47,835 nt of DNA, from positions 1-47,835 of the forward strand of contig DHOP01000042.1 in the NCBI GenBank assembly GCA_002407775.1, in the 5' to 3' direction. The stretch is from Prevotella sp. UBA5387. GTDB lineage: Bacteria > Bacteroidota > Bacteroidia > Bacteroidales > Bacteroidaceae. Shown here one piece after another: positions 1 through 7,772 of the stretch (the first letter of the stretch is position 1; each line of letters opens with the position of its first letter). Below the pieces are notes generated by a model. It was given only the letters and a program-made list of their open reading frames with translations. It made no database searches and was not told the DNA's origin. Both the position numbers and the translations under genes were made by a program.

Positions 1-138
1 AATTCGCAACTTAAAAGAGCACTGAACAATCATAATGGATTAAATGAAAGCAACAAGAAGAAGTTCATCGATGGATTCATCAATACAAAAATAGGCTGGA
101 TTGAGCCAGCCTACCAAATGTCCATTACTAACATATGA
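1..138 (+). CDS. C-terminal fragment of an unidentified protein (partial)
   Basis: An open frame enters from the left edge and runs 45 codons to a TGA at 136-138. It encodes a Lys/Asn-rich tail ending in PAYQMSITNI. I do not recognise a family. Forty-five open codons can occur by chance in AT-rich DNA, so the case rests mainly on plausible composition and on the reading frame being open to the window edge. The last codons lie inside the first copy of a 22-bp direct repeat (107-128), which recurs 41 bp downstream after the stop, as if the gene end had been partly duplicated. Confidence 0.3.
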   Translation, partial: NSQLKRALNNHNGLNESNKKKFIDGFINTKIGWIEPAYQMSITNI

Positions 139-169
139 TACAGGTTTCAGCCTACCAAATGTCCATTAC
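107..169. repeat. 22-bp direct repeat, two copies
   Basis: A 22-bp sequence beginning cagcctaccaaatgtcc occurs at 107-128 and again, identical, at 148-169, separated by 19 bp. The first copy overlaps the end of the partial reading frame. It could be a local duplication, a recombination scar or a protein-binding site pair. No integrase or other mobile gene is visible nearby. Confidence 0.7.
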
Positions 170-364
170 ACCACAAAGGATAATATATATTTAATACGAA
201 TGCAAATTGCATGCAAAAAATATATATATTTATATAACACAATAGTAAATAGAAATTGACACTTTGACAGTATTTTACAAAGTGATTACTGATGGCATAT
301 CTTATGCATTATGAAAACATGAAAACATTAAGACCCCAGCAAAAGGACTGGAATTATGTAAATT

Positions 365-496
365 ATGGGTATCAAACCTGGACCTAAACGGATTGCAAAA
401 TCCACTGGTAAACCTGATCGAAGACAACATGATAACAAGTCTACTCCAGGGAACACGCCATCACTAAAGCCACATGAACACAAAAAAAATGACTAA
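365..496 (+). CDS. Small basic Pro/Lys-rich ORF (43 aa), hypothetical
   Basis: ATG at 365 opens a 43-codon frame ending with TAA at 494-496. The product starts MGIKPGPKRIAKSTGKPDRR and is rich in Lys, Arg, Pro, His and Asn, with no membrane segment and no hydrophobic core, so it would be a disordered basic peptide. There is no clear ribosome site, though Bacteroidota often lack one. The biased, low-hydrophobic composition is not typical of random AT-rich sequence, which is why it is listed. No family is recognised and it may be non-coding. Confidence 0.3.
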   Translation: MGIKPGPKRIAKSTGKPDRRQHDNKSTPGNTPSLKPHEHKKND

Positions 497-549
497 CCTC
501 ACTTTTCATGACTCGTGATTAAGCTAATCTGTTTAATGCAGAAATAAAT

Positions 550-581
550 AGCCCCCTTGATTCTAACAATTCAAGAGGGCT
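550..581 (+). terminator. Hairpin, probable intrinsic terminator
   Basis: An inverted repeat (agcccccttga / tcaagagggct, one mismatch) flanks a 10-nt loop and is followed on the plus strand by tgtttct. It lies about 55 bp after the small ORF at 365-496 and could end that transcript. Confidence 0.5.
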
Positions 582-787
582 GTTTCTAATTGGAAAAAAC
601 TTAAGGATGAGACTTGTTTACACAACAATTTCCAAAAAATATTAATAAAAGCATCTAGAAAGAAAAATGGCTGTTGTTTCACACTAAAAAAATAAAGGAA
701 ATAATAACATAAAAGATATATCAATCAAGTTTTGGAGAGGTCTCGTCTTATGTTTTTTTGCGTTCATAATAAGCTATACACAGAAAC

Positions 788-833
788 ACCATCAACCCAA
801 CTTCCGCAGAATCGCAGAGGTTGGGTTGATGGT
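788..833 (-). terminator. Strong hairpin downstream of the YfhO-like gene
   Basis: A perfect 14-bp stem (accatcaacccaac / gttgggttgatggt, 788-801 and 820-833) encloses an 18-nt loop, about 100 bp after the stop codon of the minus-strand gene ending at 936. On the minus strand it is followed by gtttctgtg, a weak U-rich stretch. It is probably the end of the YfhO-like transcript. Confidence 0.55.
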
Positions 834-935
834 TTGTAAGGGCTTAATAAATTCCTTGGTATGGAATCAGAAAGCTATGGCTGATATTTAATTATTTCTT
901 CTTGAAGAATCGAATACTGAAGTGATTGGATTCAA

Positions 936-3449
936 TTACACTTTGTCCTCTTTCTGTAAGCCAGTCTCCTTTTTCCGTCTCCACTCCATGTAGATGCCAA
1001 GGGCAATGAGCAGGGCAAGGATGCCATAAGAGGCATAGGCCACAGCCTCGGTCTTACGAATAGAAGCGGGATGGAAGTCGAGGACGACCTCATGCTTGCC
1101 CGGTTTGATGTTCATGGCACGAAGCACATAGTTCACGCGACCAAGCTCCACTAGCTGGCCATCGACGGTTGCCGTCCAACCAGGATAATAGACCTCGGAG
1201 AAGACAAGCACGCCGCCCTTGTCTGAGTTCACCTCATAGACAAGGTTATTGGGCTCATACTTCTTCAACGTGGCCATGGCATTGGTGCCTTGTGGCACTG
1301 CCTTGCCAAGCTGATCGGCAAACTTCTTGTCGGCCACGGCCTCATGTTTCAGGTTGATCTTGCCCACTGTAGCAATCTCCTGGTTCGCATTGTCCACATA
1401 GTCGAGCTTATCGACAAACCAAGCATTGCCAGAAACGTATGGATTCTGTATGGGCACGGTTTGGCCATTCTGCAGACCCATGATGAAATACTTGGCATTG
1501 AGCATGTTGAGCACGGGGAAGATGCTGTCACCATTGACCTTAGTCATATCGCCACCAGCCTTCACGATGGCAGGCATCAGCTTCTGCATCTCGGGTGAAA
1601 TATATGTCTCGATCATCTCCTGATAACGGCGAAGTTTAGCGGCATGGTAGCCTCCAATGCTCTTGTGATAGAAGGAGGTGTTGTTTTCGTTGAAGGTGTC
1701 TCCAGCGAGATTGAGCACACGATAGTATGGTGACTTATCCTTGAGGATCTGTTCGTCAGTGGCGGTCATCTGCTGAGGAGTATCACGAACGCTCTTCTCC
1801 ACGAACATGCCGTCGTTGAGATAACGCTTGTTGACCTGCCACATATCAATGAGGCAGAGCACCGTAACACAACCCACCATGAATTTGGCATTAAGCTTCT
1901 TGGCCTTGTAGAGCAAAAGCAGAAGCGTACCAATGAGCACGATACCAAAGGAACGCAATGCGTCGGCGGTAAAGATAGACTCACGCATGGCGGTGAGGTT
2001 GGCCTTCAACGGCCCGAGGTATTCTGCAGGAATCTGCGAGAGTGCCTGATTCTCTGATGCTGAGATATAATTTGAGAAGAAGAGCGACGGTGCGAGATAG
2101 AAAAGCAGTGCGACGCCACCTGTAAGCGCAAAGCTCACATAGACCCACTTGATCTTCTTGGTCAACAAATCCGGTTCGTCTATGATCTTCTTGAGGGTCA
2201 ACATGGCCAACAATGGGATGGTAAATTCAGCAATGACAAGTATCGAAGCTACCGTTCGGAACTTGGAATACATCGGAACATAGTCAAGGAAGAAGTTGGT
2301 GAAGCCCATGAAATTTCTTCCCCATGACAATAATATAGAGAGTATGGTTGCCGCCAACAAAGCCCATTTCATAGGTCCTTTAAGGAGGAACAGACCGAGA
2401 ACGAAGAGCATGAGCACAAAGGCGCCCACATAGACTGGTCCACTGGTGCCAGGCTGGTCACCCCAATATTGTCCTATCTGTTGGTAGATCTGCATGAAGT
2501 TAGGATCGGCCTTCTCCATAGCCTTGGCGTTTTGGGCGATGGGCACACTAGCCCCACCTTTGACGTTGGGCACGAGAAGCGTCCATGTCTCATCGATACC
2601 ATAGCTCCACTGAGTGATATAGTCGCGGTCGAGTCCAGTACTAGTCTGATTGGCCGCATTCTTCTTCACCAATTCACTCTTGCCGCGCATGGACTCCTGA
2701 GAGTATTGCCATGTGTGATAGAGGTTGCTTAGGTTGATGCATATACCCAATGCGCCACCTGCCAATGCCACGAGCGAAGCCTTCCAGAAGCTTGTCATCT
2801 GGTGCTTTCGCATGGCCATAACAAGCCATGCAATGACCATGGCCGCAATGATGAACAGGTAATAATACGTCATCTGCACGTGGTTGGCGTGCACCTCAAA
2901 GGCTGTGAAGATGGCGGTAATGATAAATCCCCATAGGTACTTGCCTCGATAGGCCAGCACCATACCACCGATCATTGGCGGCAAATAGGCCAAAGCCATC
3001 ACCTTCCAGATGTGGCCGGCAGCAATGATGATAAAGAAATAGCTGGAAAATGCCCATACCACGGAGCCAAGCACAGCAAGATATTGCCGGAAATCGAAGG
3101 CACGCAGTAGGATATAGAAGCCCAACATATAGGCGAAGACATACCACACATAGTCTGGCAAGCCGAGGTGGTAAGCCGTCTCGGCCGTGCTCAGCATGTC
3201 AGTACTCTTGTAGGATGGCGATACCTGGTAGGTAGGCATACCACTGAACGCGGAGTTTGTCCAACGTGCACGTTCGCCGGTACGCTCATAATATTGCTTG
3301 TTCTCCTGTCCCAAGCCTATACCGGCTGATGAGTCATGGCGATAGAGTATGCGCCCATCAAGTGTGGCAGGCATGAAATAGGCAAAGGCAATGACCGCAA
3401 AAAGCAGTATGGCCAGCACGTCAGGCAAATATTTCTTCAGATTTTCCAT
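936..3449 (-). CDS. YfhO-family multi-spanning membrane protein
   Basis: An 837-residue integral membrane protein with a short cytoplasmic N-terminus, a hydrophobic first helix (about residues 9-28), a large extracytoplasmic loop with an aromatic/Arg-rich patch around residues 35-75, then about ten or more further helices up to roughly residue 530. A long soluble region follows, and one last helix lies near residues 800-820. The C-terminal YYPGWTATVDGQ segment is typical of the YfhO family. YfhO proteins belong to the GT-C-like membrane glycosyltransferases; the Bacillus subtilis member is linked to lipoteichoic acid glycosylation, but the Bacteroidota substrate is unknown. The gene is monocistronic, with a TATCTTTG element 33 bp upstream and a hairpin downstream. 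Confidence 0.85.
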   Translation of the reverse strand: MENLKKYLPDVLAILLFAVIAFAYFMPATLDGRILYRHDSSAGIGLGQENKQYYERTGERARWTNSAFSGMPTYQVSPSYKSTDMLSTAETAYHLGLPDYVWYVFAYMLGFYILLRAFDFRQYLAVLGSVVWAFSSYFFIIIAAGHIWKVMALAYLPPMIGGMVLAYRGKYLWGFIITAIFTAFEVHANHVQMTYYYLFIIAAMVIAWLVMAMRKHQMTSFWKASLVALAGGALGICINLSNLYHTWQYSQESMRGKSELVKKNAANQTSTGLDRDYITQWSYGIDETWTLLVPNVKGGASVPIAQNAKAMEKADPNFMQIYQQIGQYWGDQPGTSGPVYVGAFVLMLFVLGLFLLKGPMKWALLAATILSILLSWGRNFMGFTNFFLDYVPMYSKFRTVASILVIAEFTIPLLAMLTLKKIIDEPDLLTKKIKWVYVSFALTGGVALLFYLAPSLFFSNYISASENQALSQIPAEYLGPLKANLTAMRESIFTADALRSFGIVLIGTLLLLLYKAKKLNAKFMVGCVTVLCLIDMWQVNKRYLNDGMFVEKSVRDTPQQMTATDEQILKDKSPYYRVLNLAGDTFNENNTSFYHKSIGGYHAAKLRRYQEMIETYISPEMQKLMPAIVKAGGDMTKVNGDSIFPVLNMLNAKYFIMGLQNGQTVPIQNPYVSGNAWFVDKLDYVDNANQEIATVGKINLKHEAVADKKFADQLGKAVPQGTNAMATLKKYEPNNLVYEVNSDKGGVLVFSEVYYPGWTATVDGQLVELGRVNYVLRAMNIKPGKHEVVLDFHPASIRKTEAVAYASYGILALLIALGIYMEWRRKKETGLQKEDKV

Positions 3450-3481
3450 CGTTTCAATATGGATGTTTACGGTTTATTGGA

Positions 3482-3489
3482 CAAAGATA
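3482..3489 (-). promoter_or_regulatory. -7 element (TATCTTTG) for the YfhO-like gene
   Basis: The minus strand reads TATCTTTG, matching the Bacteroidota -7 consensus TAnnTTTG, 33 bp before the start codon at 3449. No good -33 TTTG was found at the usual spacing. Confidence 0.5.
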
Positions 3490-3732
3490 GAGATTTTCCG
3501 TGGAATAGTTAAAAGTTTTCCGTTAAAAGTAAAGCAATGGGCTTGTTTTAGCGCAAGTCTAGGAAACATGGAGGAATCCAACAAGACAAGAAAATCGTTA
3601 AGAAGATTTTACAATAACAAAGATACCATCTATCACTGCAAAAACTTATTAGTATTTCCTCTTAACATTTTAACAATTGGTTGTCAAATCATTAAGTAAC
3701 TTAACTTCTTTGTTGGCTAATTTTTATGTTAC

Positions 3733-5808
3733 TTACCGTCCAAATCTTCCTTTATCAACTTCCTCATGCTTCGTTTCTTTGTAACCTCCGAATCGATATG
3801 TGAAAGAAACACCCACTTCCCGATATCGAGAGAATTCCATACGAAGGTTTTGTCCCATGTAATTGATATAGGGATTAATGCCATTTGTCTCGAGAAGGTC
3901 ATTGCAATAAAGTTTCAGCGTGGCCTTCCGATTCAGGAAATTCCAGCGAGCTGCAAGGTCGAGGTTACCTGAAGATGGCAAATCGTAAGTAGCTTGGATT
4001 GCCTTAGAACGTATCATTCCGTCAACAGATAGCGAAATATCAGGCTTCGAAGAGACCGTGAAGTCGTTTCGAAGATTAATCATACCCCAAATAATATGGC
4101 GGTCGAACGGAATGTCATAGAAATGGCTATTCTTCTCCCTCTGCCATATGCCAAGGAGCGAAAGACGAGAATTTAGCCATTTCCCCACTGTCACAGGAAT
4201 CCCAATCTGAATGCCGCCCTGCCGCTGGAAGTCGAAATTGAGATTCTTATAGCTAACGGCAAGACGGTCGTGACGCATGTAAGGCGTTTGTGCAAAATAA
4301 TTATCGGTATTCTCCCACCAAGCTACAAACTGGTATTTATTGTGTAATAAGTAGACCAATTGCAGTTGTGTAGTCGTTGAAGGACGCAAATCTGGATTGC
4401 CTGTAATCTCGTTATAACCACCATTAGTATAAGTAATGAAGTTTGTCAATGCCCAATAACTCGGGTAATTACGGTCTGTACTTAGACCGAGTTGGATCAT
4501 GTGTCCTTGTGCTGGTTGCCAAGTCAGACTGAAAGTTGGGTAAAGTTTCCATTCATTCCATATGCTATTATGGTAGTATTCTGCTTCCAAGGATGCTTCT
4601 GCCGAAAGTTTAGATGAGAAAGCTTTGCTCCCTCCAACGTAGAAATCAAGTTGGGTTTCCTTCTGCCTTACCGTCATATCATCTGGCTTTGTACCTGCTT
4701 TCACCTCAACATAGTTCTGTCTACTACGATTGATTCCTAAAGTGCAGTGAGATCCATAATTAACACTCCAGCCATATCCGAGGTCCTGTTCACCACTCAA
4801 ATAGAACTTCCATCGATTGATGAGTTGATTGTTTTCCACCTCATAATCAAGTTTACCTGTTGGCAAGGTGCTTGCTGTGTGTTGCCATTCAGGACTGTGA
4901 TACCATGTCATTTCTACACCAGCTTTCAGTCCTAAAGGAATGTTATAGTCCAGCCTTAAGTTGTGAAGCCAATTATGGGTGTTGATATCACTGCTTCCTG
5001 TGATGTTTCCAGTGATTAAATGCATGCTATTTGTTCTTTCATAACTGCCTGTATATACGAAGCTAAGACTATGATTTTTAGCGAAGTCATAGTCTACTCC
5101 AATACGGAAATCATGAGTTTGCCCATTTGACCGACCTATTTCGTTGGAATTGATATCATGCACCGATCCATCGTCAAGTCTGTGATTGGTCTGTTCTGCC
5201 GTCGTATAATAAGAGCTTCCATGTGTTAATTGGTACATCGCATCAAGCGACAATTTCCCATATTGATAAAGCATACTCGCACGCTCGTTGAATTTAGCGT
5301 CATGTTGCTGACGCCATGCGCCAGACACTTCGGCTGTTATTGGCGAACCGTCAACATTGCTATGACGAAGCACCACATTGATGGCAGCACCCCTGACTTG
5401 CATCTTAGCAGGAGCCGTGTACATCACTTCGGCTCGTTCTAGTCGGCTTGCAGGCATAGTCTTCAATAAGGTAGCGAGTTGTTCTTCGGACATAGTCGAA
5501 ACCTTTCCATCTATTATCACATTAACAGTTGAAGCTCCCAACATCAACTTATTTTCCTTTGCATCAACACCTGGGAGTAAACGGAGTGCATCCCAAGCAT
5601 TATTCACTTGACGACCTTTCATAAGTTGCGGAATGTCATAGAGCAGTTTACTGCCCTCCATCTTAACCACTGGCTTTTCACCTTTCACCATCACTTCTGG
5701 CAGTGCATGGATAATACTGTCCATGCGTAGCGAGTCTTTTGACTGGGCGTAAACATTAATTAAAGCCAGTGAAAAGAATGCGATGAGAAATAGTTTGTAA
5801 TTTTTCAT
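3733..5808 (-). CDS. Outer-membrane beta-barrel protein with TonB-receptor plug
   Basis: The start is placed at the ATG at 5808, giving 691 residues with a clean signal peptide (MKNYKLFLIAFFSLALINVYA). A longer frame from a GTG at 5856 would begin upstream of the probable promoter and is rejected. After a short linker, residues about 40-155 form a plug-like domain (DALRLLPGVDAKENKLMLG, VIIDGKVS), and the rest alternates aromatic residues as in a large beta barrel. It resembles the outer-membrane beta-barrel family related to TonB-dependent receptors. A typical N-terminal carboxypeptidase-like domain and a clear TonB box are not obvious. The ligand cannot be told. It stands alone, without a SusD partner. 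Confidence 0.82.
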   Translation of the reverse strand: MKNYKLFLIAFFSLALINVYAQSKDSLRMDSIIHALPEVMVKGEKPVVKMEGSKLLYDIPQLMKGRQVNNAWDALRLLPGVDAKENKLMLGASTVNVIIDGKVSTMSEEQLATLLKTMPASRLERAEVMYTAPAKMQVRGAAINVVLRHSNVDGSPITAEVSGAWRQQHDAKFNERASMLYQYGKLSLDAMYQLTHGSSYYTTAEQTNHRLDDGSVHDINSNEIGRSNGQTHDFRIGVDYDFAKNHSLSFVYTGSYERTNSMHLITGNITGSSDINTHNWLHNLRLDYNIPLGLKAGVEMTWYHSPEWQHTASTLPTGKLDYEVENNQLINRWKFYLSGEQDLGYGWSVNYGSHCTLGINRSRQNYVEVKAGTKPDDMTVRQKETQLDFYVGGSKAFSSKLSAEASLEAEYYHNSIWNEWKLYPTFSLTWQPAQGHMIQLGLSTDRNYPSYWALTNFITYTNGGYNEITGNPDLRPSTTTQLQLVYLLHNKYQFVAWWENTDNYFAQTPYMRHDRLAVSYKNLNFDFQRQGGIQIGIPVTVGKWLNSRLSLLGIWQREKNSHFYDIPFDRHIIWGMINLRNDFTVSSKPDISLSVDGMIRSKAIQATYDLPSSGNLDLAARWNFLNRKATLKLYCNDLLETNGINPYINYMGQNLRMEFSRYREVGVSFTYRFGGYKETKHEEVDKGRFGR

Positions 5809-5843
5809 TTTGATTATTATATAGATTCTCCTAAAATCTTCAA

Positions 5844-5851
5844 CAAAAGTA
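5844..5851 (-). promoter_or_regulatory. -7 element (TACTTTTG) for the outer-membrane barrel gene
   Basis: The minus strand reads TACTTTTG, matching TAnnTTTG, 35 bp before the ATG at 5808. It implies a leader of about 30 nt and places transcription start downstream of the alternative GTG start at 5856. Confidence 0.5.
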
Positions 5852-6326
5852 GACACAATCGTCTGAATGATACTGCTACGTCATCAATAAATGTTATATT
5901 TTAACATTTAAAAATCAAATAAAATTTAAGAAGTAACTGCCTTTTGTCGCAATGCAAAAGGCTATATTGACGTGGCAAGCCCTTATAAAACATTGTCTAA
6001 TCATAGAAATAATGTAAATTCGGCGAATTTGAGAAACAAAAAAAATCTTATTGATTCCCCAATGGTATCATTCCGTTGAGTGACTCAATTTGATTTACTG
6101 GGTGATTCAATCTGTATGACTCATCTTTTTTTGACTGGATAGATGCGTCGAATCCACATAATATGTTTCAACGCTTACAGCGTTGGCATAATTGGTGTTC
6201 AATGAATGCAAAGCAACGTTGAACAATATGAAACATCATGGTTTTCACATATATATAGATGCCTAATTGTGAACCAACAATGGTTAATCAAATAAATGAA
6301 ATGGAGTATTTAATCACCAGTGAACG
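5852..6326. other. Intergenic region with dispersed repeat and a stem-loop region
   Basis: No credible gene is visible in this 475-bp stretch. It contains two 22-bp repeat units (6081-6124), a 6-bp stem (caacgc/gcgttg, 6169-6185) and a wider arm pair atgtttca/tgaaacat (6162-6169 and 6228-6235). The structured part lies just beyond the end of the zinc ribbon gene and may end the six-gene transcript. Confidence 0.5.
6081..6124. repeat. Two copies of a dispersed 22-bp unit
   Basis: Two adjacent 22-bp units (consensus tgattcaatttgatttactc) match the four-copy array at 29504-29591 and the single copy near 16186. The second unit is diverged. Confidence 0.7.
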
Positions 6327-7124
6327 TTATTCGGTCTTGTGCATCCACATGCCATCGCCTGCGTCTATTCTATGGTTTTCCACATCGAGACGATAGGTCA
6401 TCTTATCGTTATTGCCAAAATCGCAATAGAGATGATAATTCTGATATTTGAATTTGCCGTAAGCCGTCTCACCTCCTGAGGTCTCAGCGACATTATCTCC
6501 ATCTATCTTGATAGAGACACCGCCATATTCTGTATCCACAAACCAATTGCCTTGAATCCAAGATGGAGCCTTCTCATGCGTGGCATTCTTATCATACGAG
6601 GGTGTTGGTGTTTCCATAGGCTCAGCCTGAAAATCGCTATCATCCGCAGAAGTGATACCCACCGAATGGGCGGTGTAACTCTTTGATGACTCGCACTGTC
6701 GGTTGATAAGCACAGCTGTGAGCACAATAATAGTTATCATGATGAACAAACGCTTGAAGCATCCCTGCTTTTTACGCTGTCCCTGGTTAGGGATCACACG
6801 GCTTGAAGCGTTGATTGCAGAGTTAGTTCTACGGAAATCTTGTGCTGTTCTAGAAGAAAACACTTGCCCGGGAATGGGAGGAGGCACGACACCCGAACTT
6901 GTGTTTCGGTCAGTATGATGACTTGTAGCCTCATGATTGACTAAATCCTCGGATGTCGTTACTTCATTGTCCATAGTCGTCTCATCCACTTCGGCAGCAT
7001 CTCCATCACCCACAGCATAGGTGAACGGTACGCCACAACGCGGACAATTACACTGCAACTCGGTCATGCCAGGCGATGCTGGCACATCAAAACGCAGACG
7101 ACATTTAGGACATTTGACTCTCAT
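6327..7124 (-). CDS. Membrane-anchored zinc ribbon protein, last gene of the tubulin/actin cluster
   Basis: The 265-residue protein begins with a zinc ribbon of the MJ0042 type (C5, C8, C27, C30). A disordered Ser/Thr/Asp-rich linker follows, then a Pro patch (PPPIP, 81-85), a basic stretch before one transmembrane helix (about 125-141), and a C-terminal beta-rich domain (about 187-265, beginning WIQGNWFVD). The positive-inside rule places the zinc ribbon in the cytoplasm and the C-terminal domain in the periplasm. That makes it a candidate link between the cytoplasmic filament-type proteins of the cluster and the envelope. It starts 23 bp after the preceding gene and probably shares its transcript. 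The C-terminal domain family is not identified. Confidence 0.75.
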   Translation of the reverse strand: MRVKCPKCRLRFDVPASPGMTELQCNCPRCGVPFTYAVGDGDAAEVDETTMDNEVTTSEDLVNHEATSHHTDRNTSSGVVPPPIPGQVFSSRTAQDFRRTNSAINASSRVIPNQGQRKKQGCFKRLFIMITIIVLTAVLINRQCESSKSYTAHSVGITSADDSDFQAEPMETPTPSYDKNATHEKAPSWIQGNWFVDTEYGGVSIKIDGDNVAETSGGETAYGKFKYQNYHLYCDFGNNDKMTYRLDVENHRIDAGDGMWMHKTE

Positions 7125-7147
7125 GATATGCTAAAAGATAGTTTTAA

Positions 7148-7762
7148 TTATTCAAAGACGACCCTTGCCTTGCGTATTACGCGCCAAACAGAGCCCTCAA
7201 GCTGTGCCACACCTTCTTCCAAAGTAAATACCGAGGAGGGTTGACGGTTGCTGTTCCCCTCGATGCGACAGGCGGGTTTGACAAACTGACTCACACTAAT
7301 CATCGCCGTAGCAATGGCATCTGGCGAAGAAAGCATGATGAACTGGCCATTCGCTCCGTCCTCGGTGCGCAACTGATAGATGCTCTTTCCCACTTGTTCG
7401 GTGGTGCTGCTTTCCAAGAATAGGCCATCGGGCGTGGGGGCGGGAAGATATATGGTGGCAGACGGCAGTCTATCCCCTCCTGGCAGCCTCTCCCCTAGCC
7501 CCTCTCCAATTGGAGAGGGGAATGCTGACGTAACTAGTGGCTGCTCCCCCTTCCCTACTGGGGAGGGGCTAGGGGAGAGGCTGCTAGGAGAGATGGGGTT
7601 GGTATGATTTGTCAACTCTTTCAACTTAGCCTCAATATCTGCAAACTGCTTGGCCTGCTTCTTTGCCTTCGTCTCCAACTTATCCAAACGCGCAAGGAGC
7701 GGTTGAAGGGCTTCCTCCAACTGCTCCTGAGTGATATTATCCTTGTTGCTACTACCAAACAT
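7148..7762 (-). CDS. Coiled-coil protein carrying a translated palindromic repeat
   Basis: The start is set at the ATG at 7762 (MFGSSNKDNITQEQLEEALQ), 10 bp after the stop of the SrfB-like gene; an upstream ATG at 7855 would overlap that gene by 83 bp. The 204-residue product has a coiled coil at about 9-51. Residues about 57-100 are a Pro/Ser/Gly-rich low-complexity stretch encoded by a GC-rich palindromic repeat. Residues about 101-204 form a domain of unrecognised family, ending in WRVIRKARVVFE. There is no signal peptide or TM, so it is cytoplasmic. Position between the actin-like ATPase and the zinc ribbon gene suggests a partner or scaffold role in the same system. Confidence 0.72.
   Translation of the reverse strand: MFGSSNKDNITQEQLEEALQPLLARLDKLETKAKKQAKQFADIEAKLKELTNHTNPISPSSLSPSPSPVGKGEQPLVTSAFPSPIGEGLGERLPGGDRLPSATIYLPAPTPDGLFLESSTTEQVGKSIYQLRTEDGANGQFIMLSSPDAIATAMISVSQFVKPACRIEGNSNRQPSSVFTLEEGVAQLEGSVWRVIRKARVVFE
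7483..7584. repeat. GC-rich nested palindromic repeat inside a coding region
   Basis: Outer arms at 7483-7506 and 7561-7584 are complementary over 24 bp with one mismatch. Within them lies a perfect 22-bp palindrome at 7499-7520 (cccctctccaattggagagg plus two bases). The element keeps the frame open and is translated as Ser/Pro/Gly-rich sequence in the coiled-coil gene. A related but shorter element lies at 12938-12969 in the same cluster. Confidence 0.8.
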
Positions 7763-7772
7763 GGTGCGAGAA

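Noticed and set aside
5809..5856. N-terminal extension of the outer-membrane barrel protein from a GTG
   Set aside because: The extension lies across a TACTTTTG promoter element and precedes a perfect signal peptide at the ATG at 5808.
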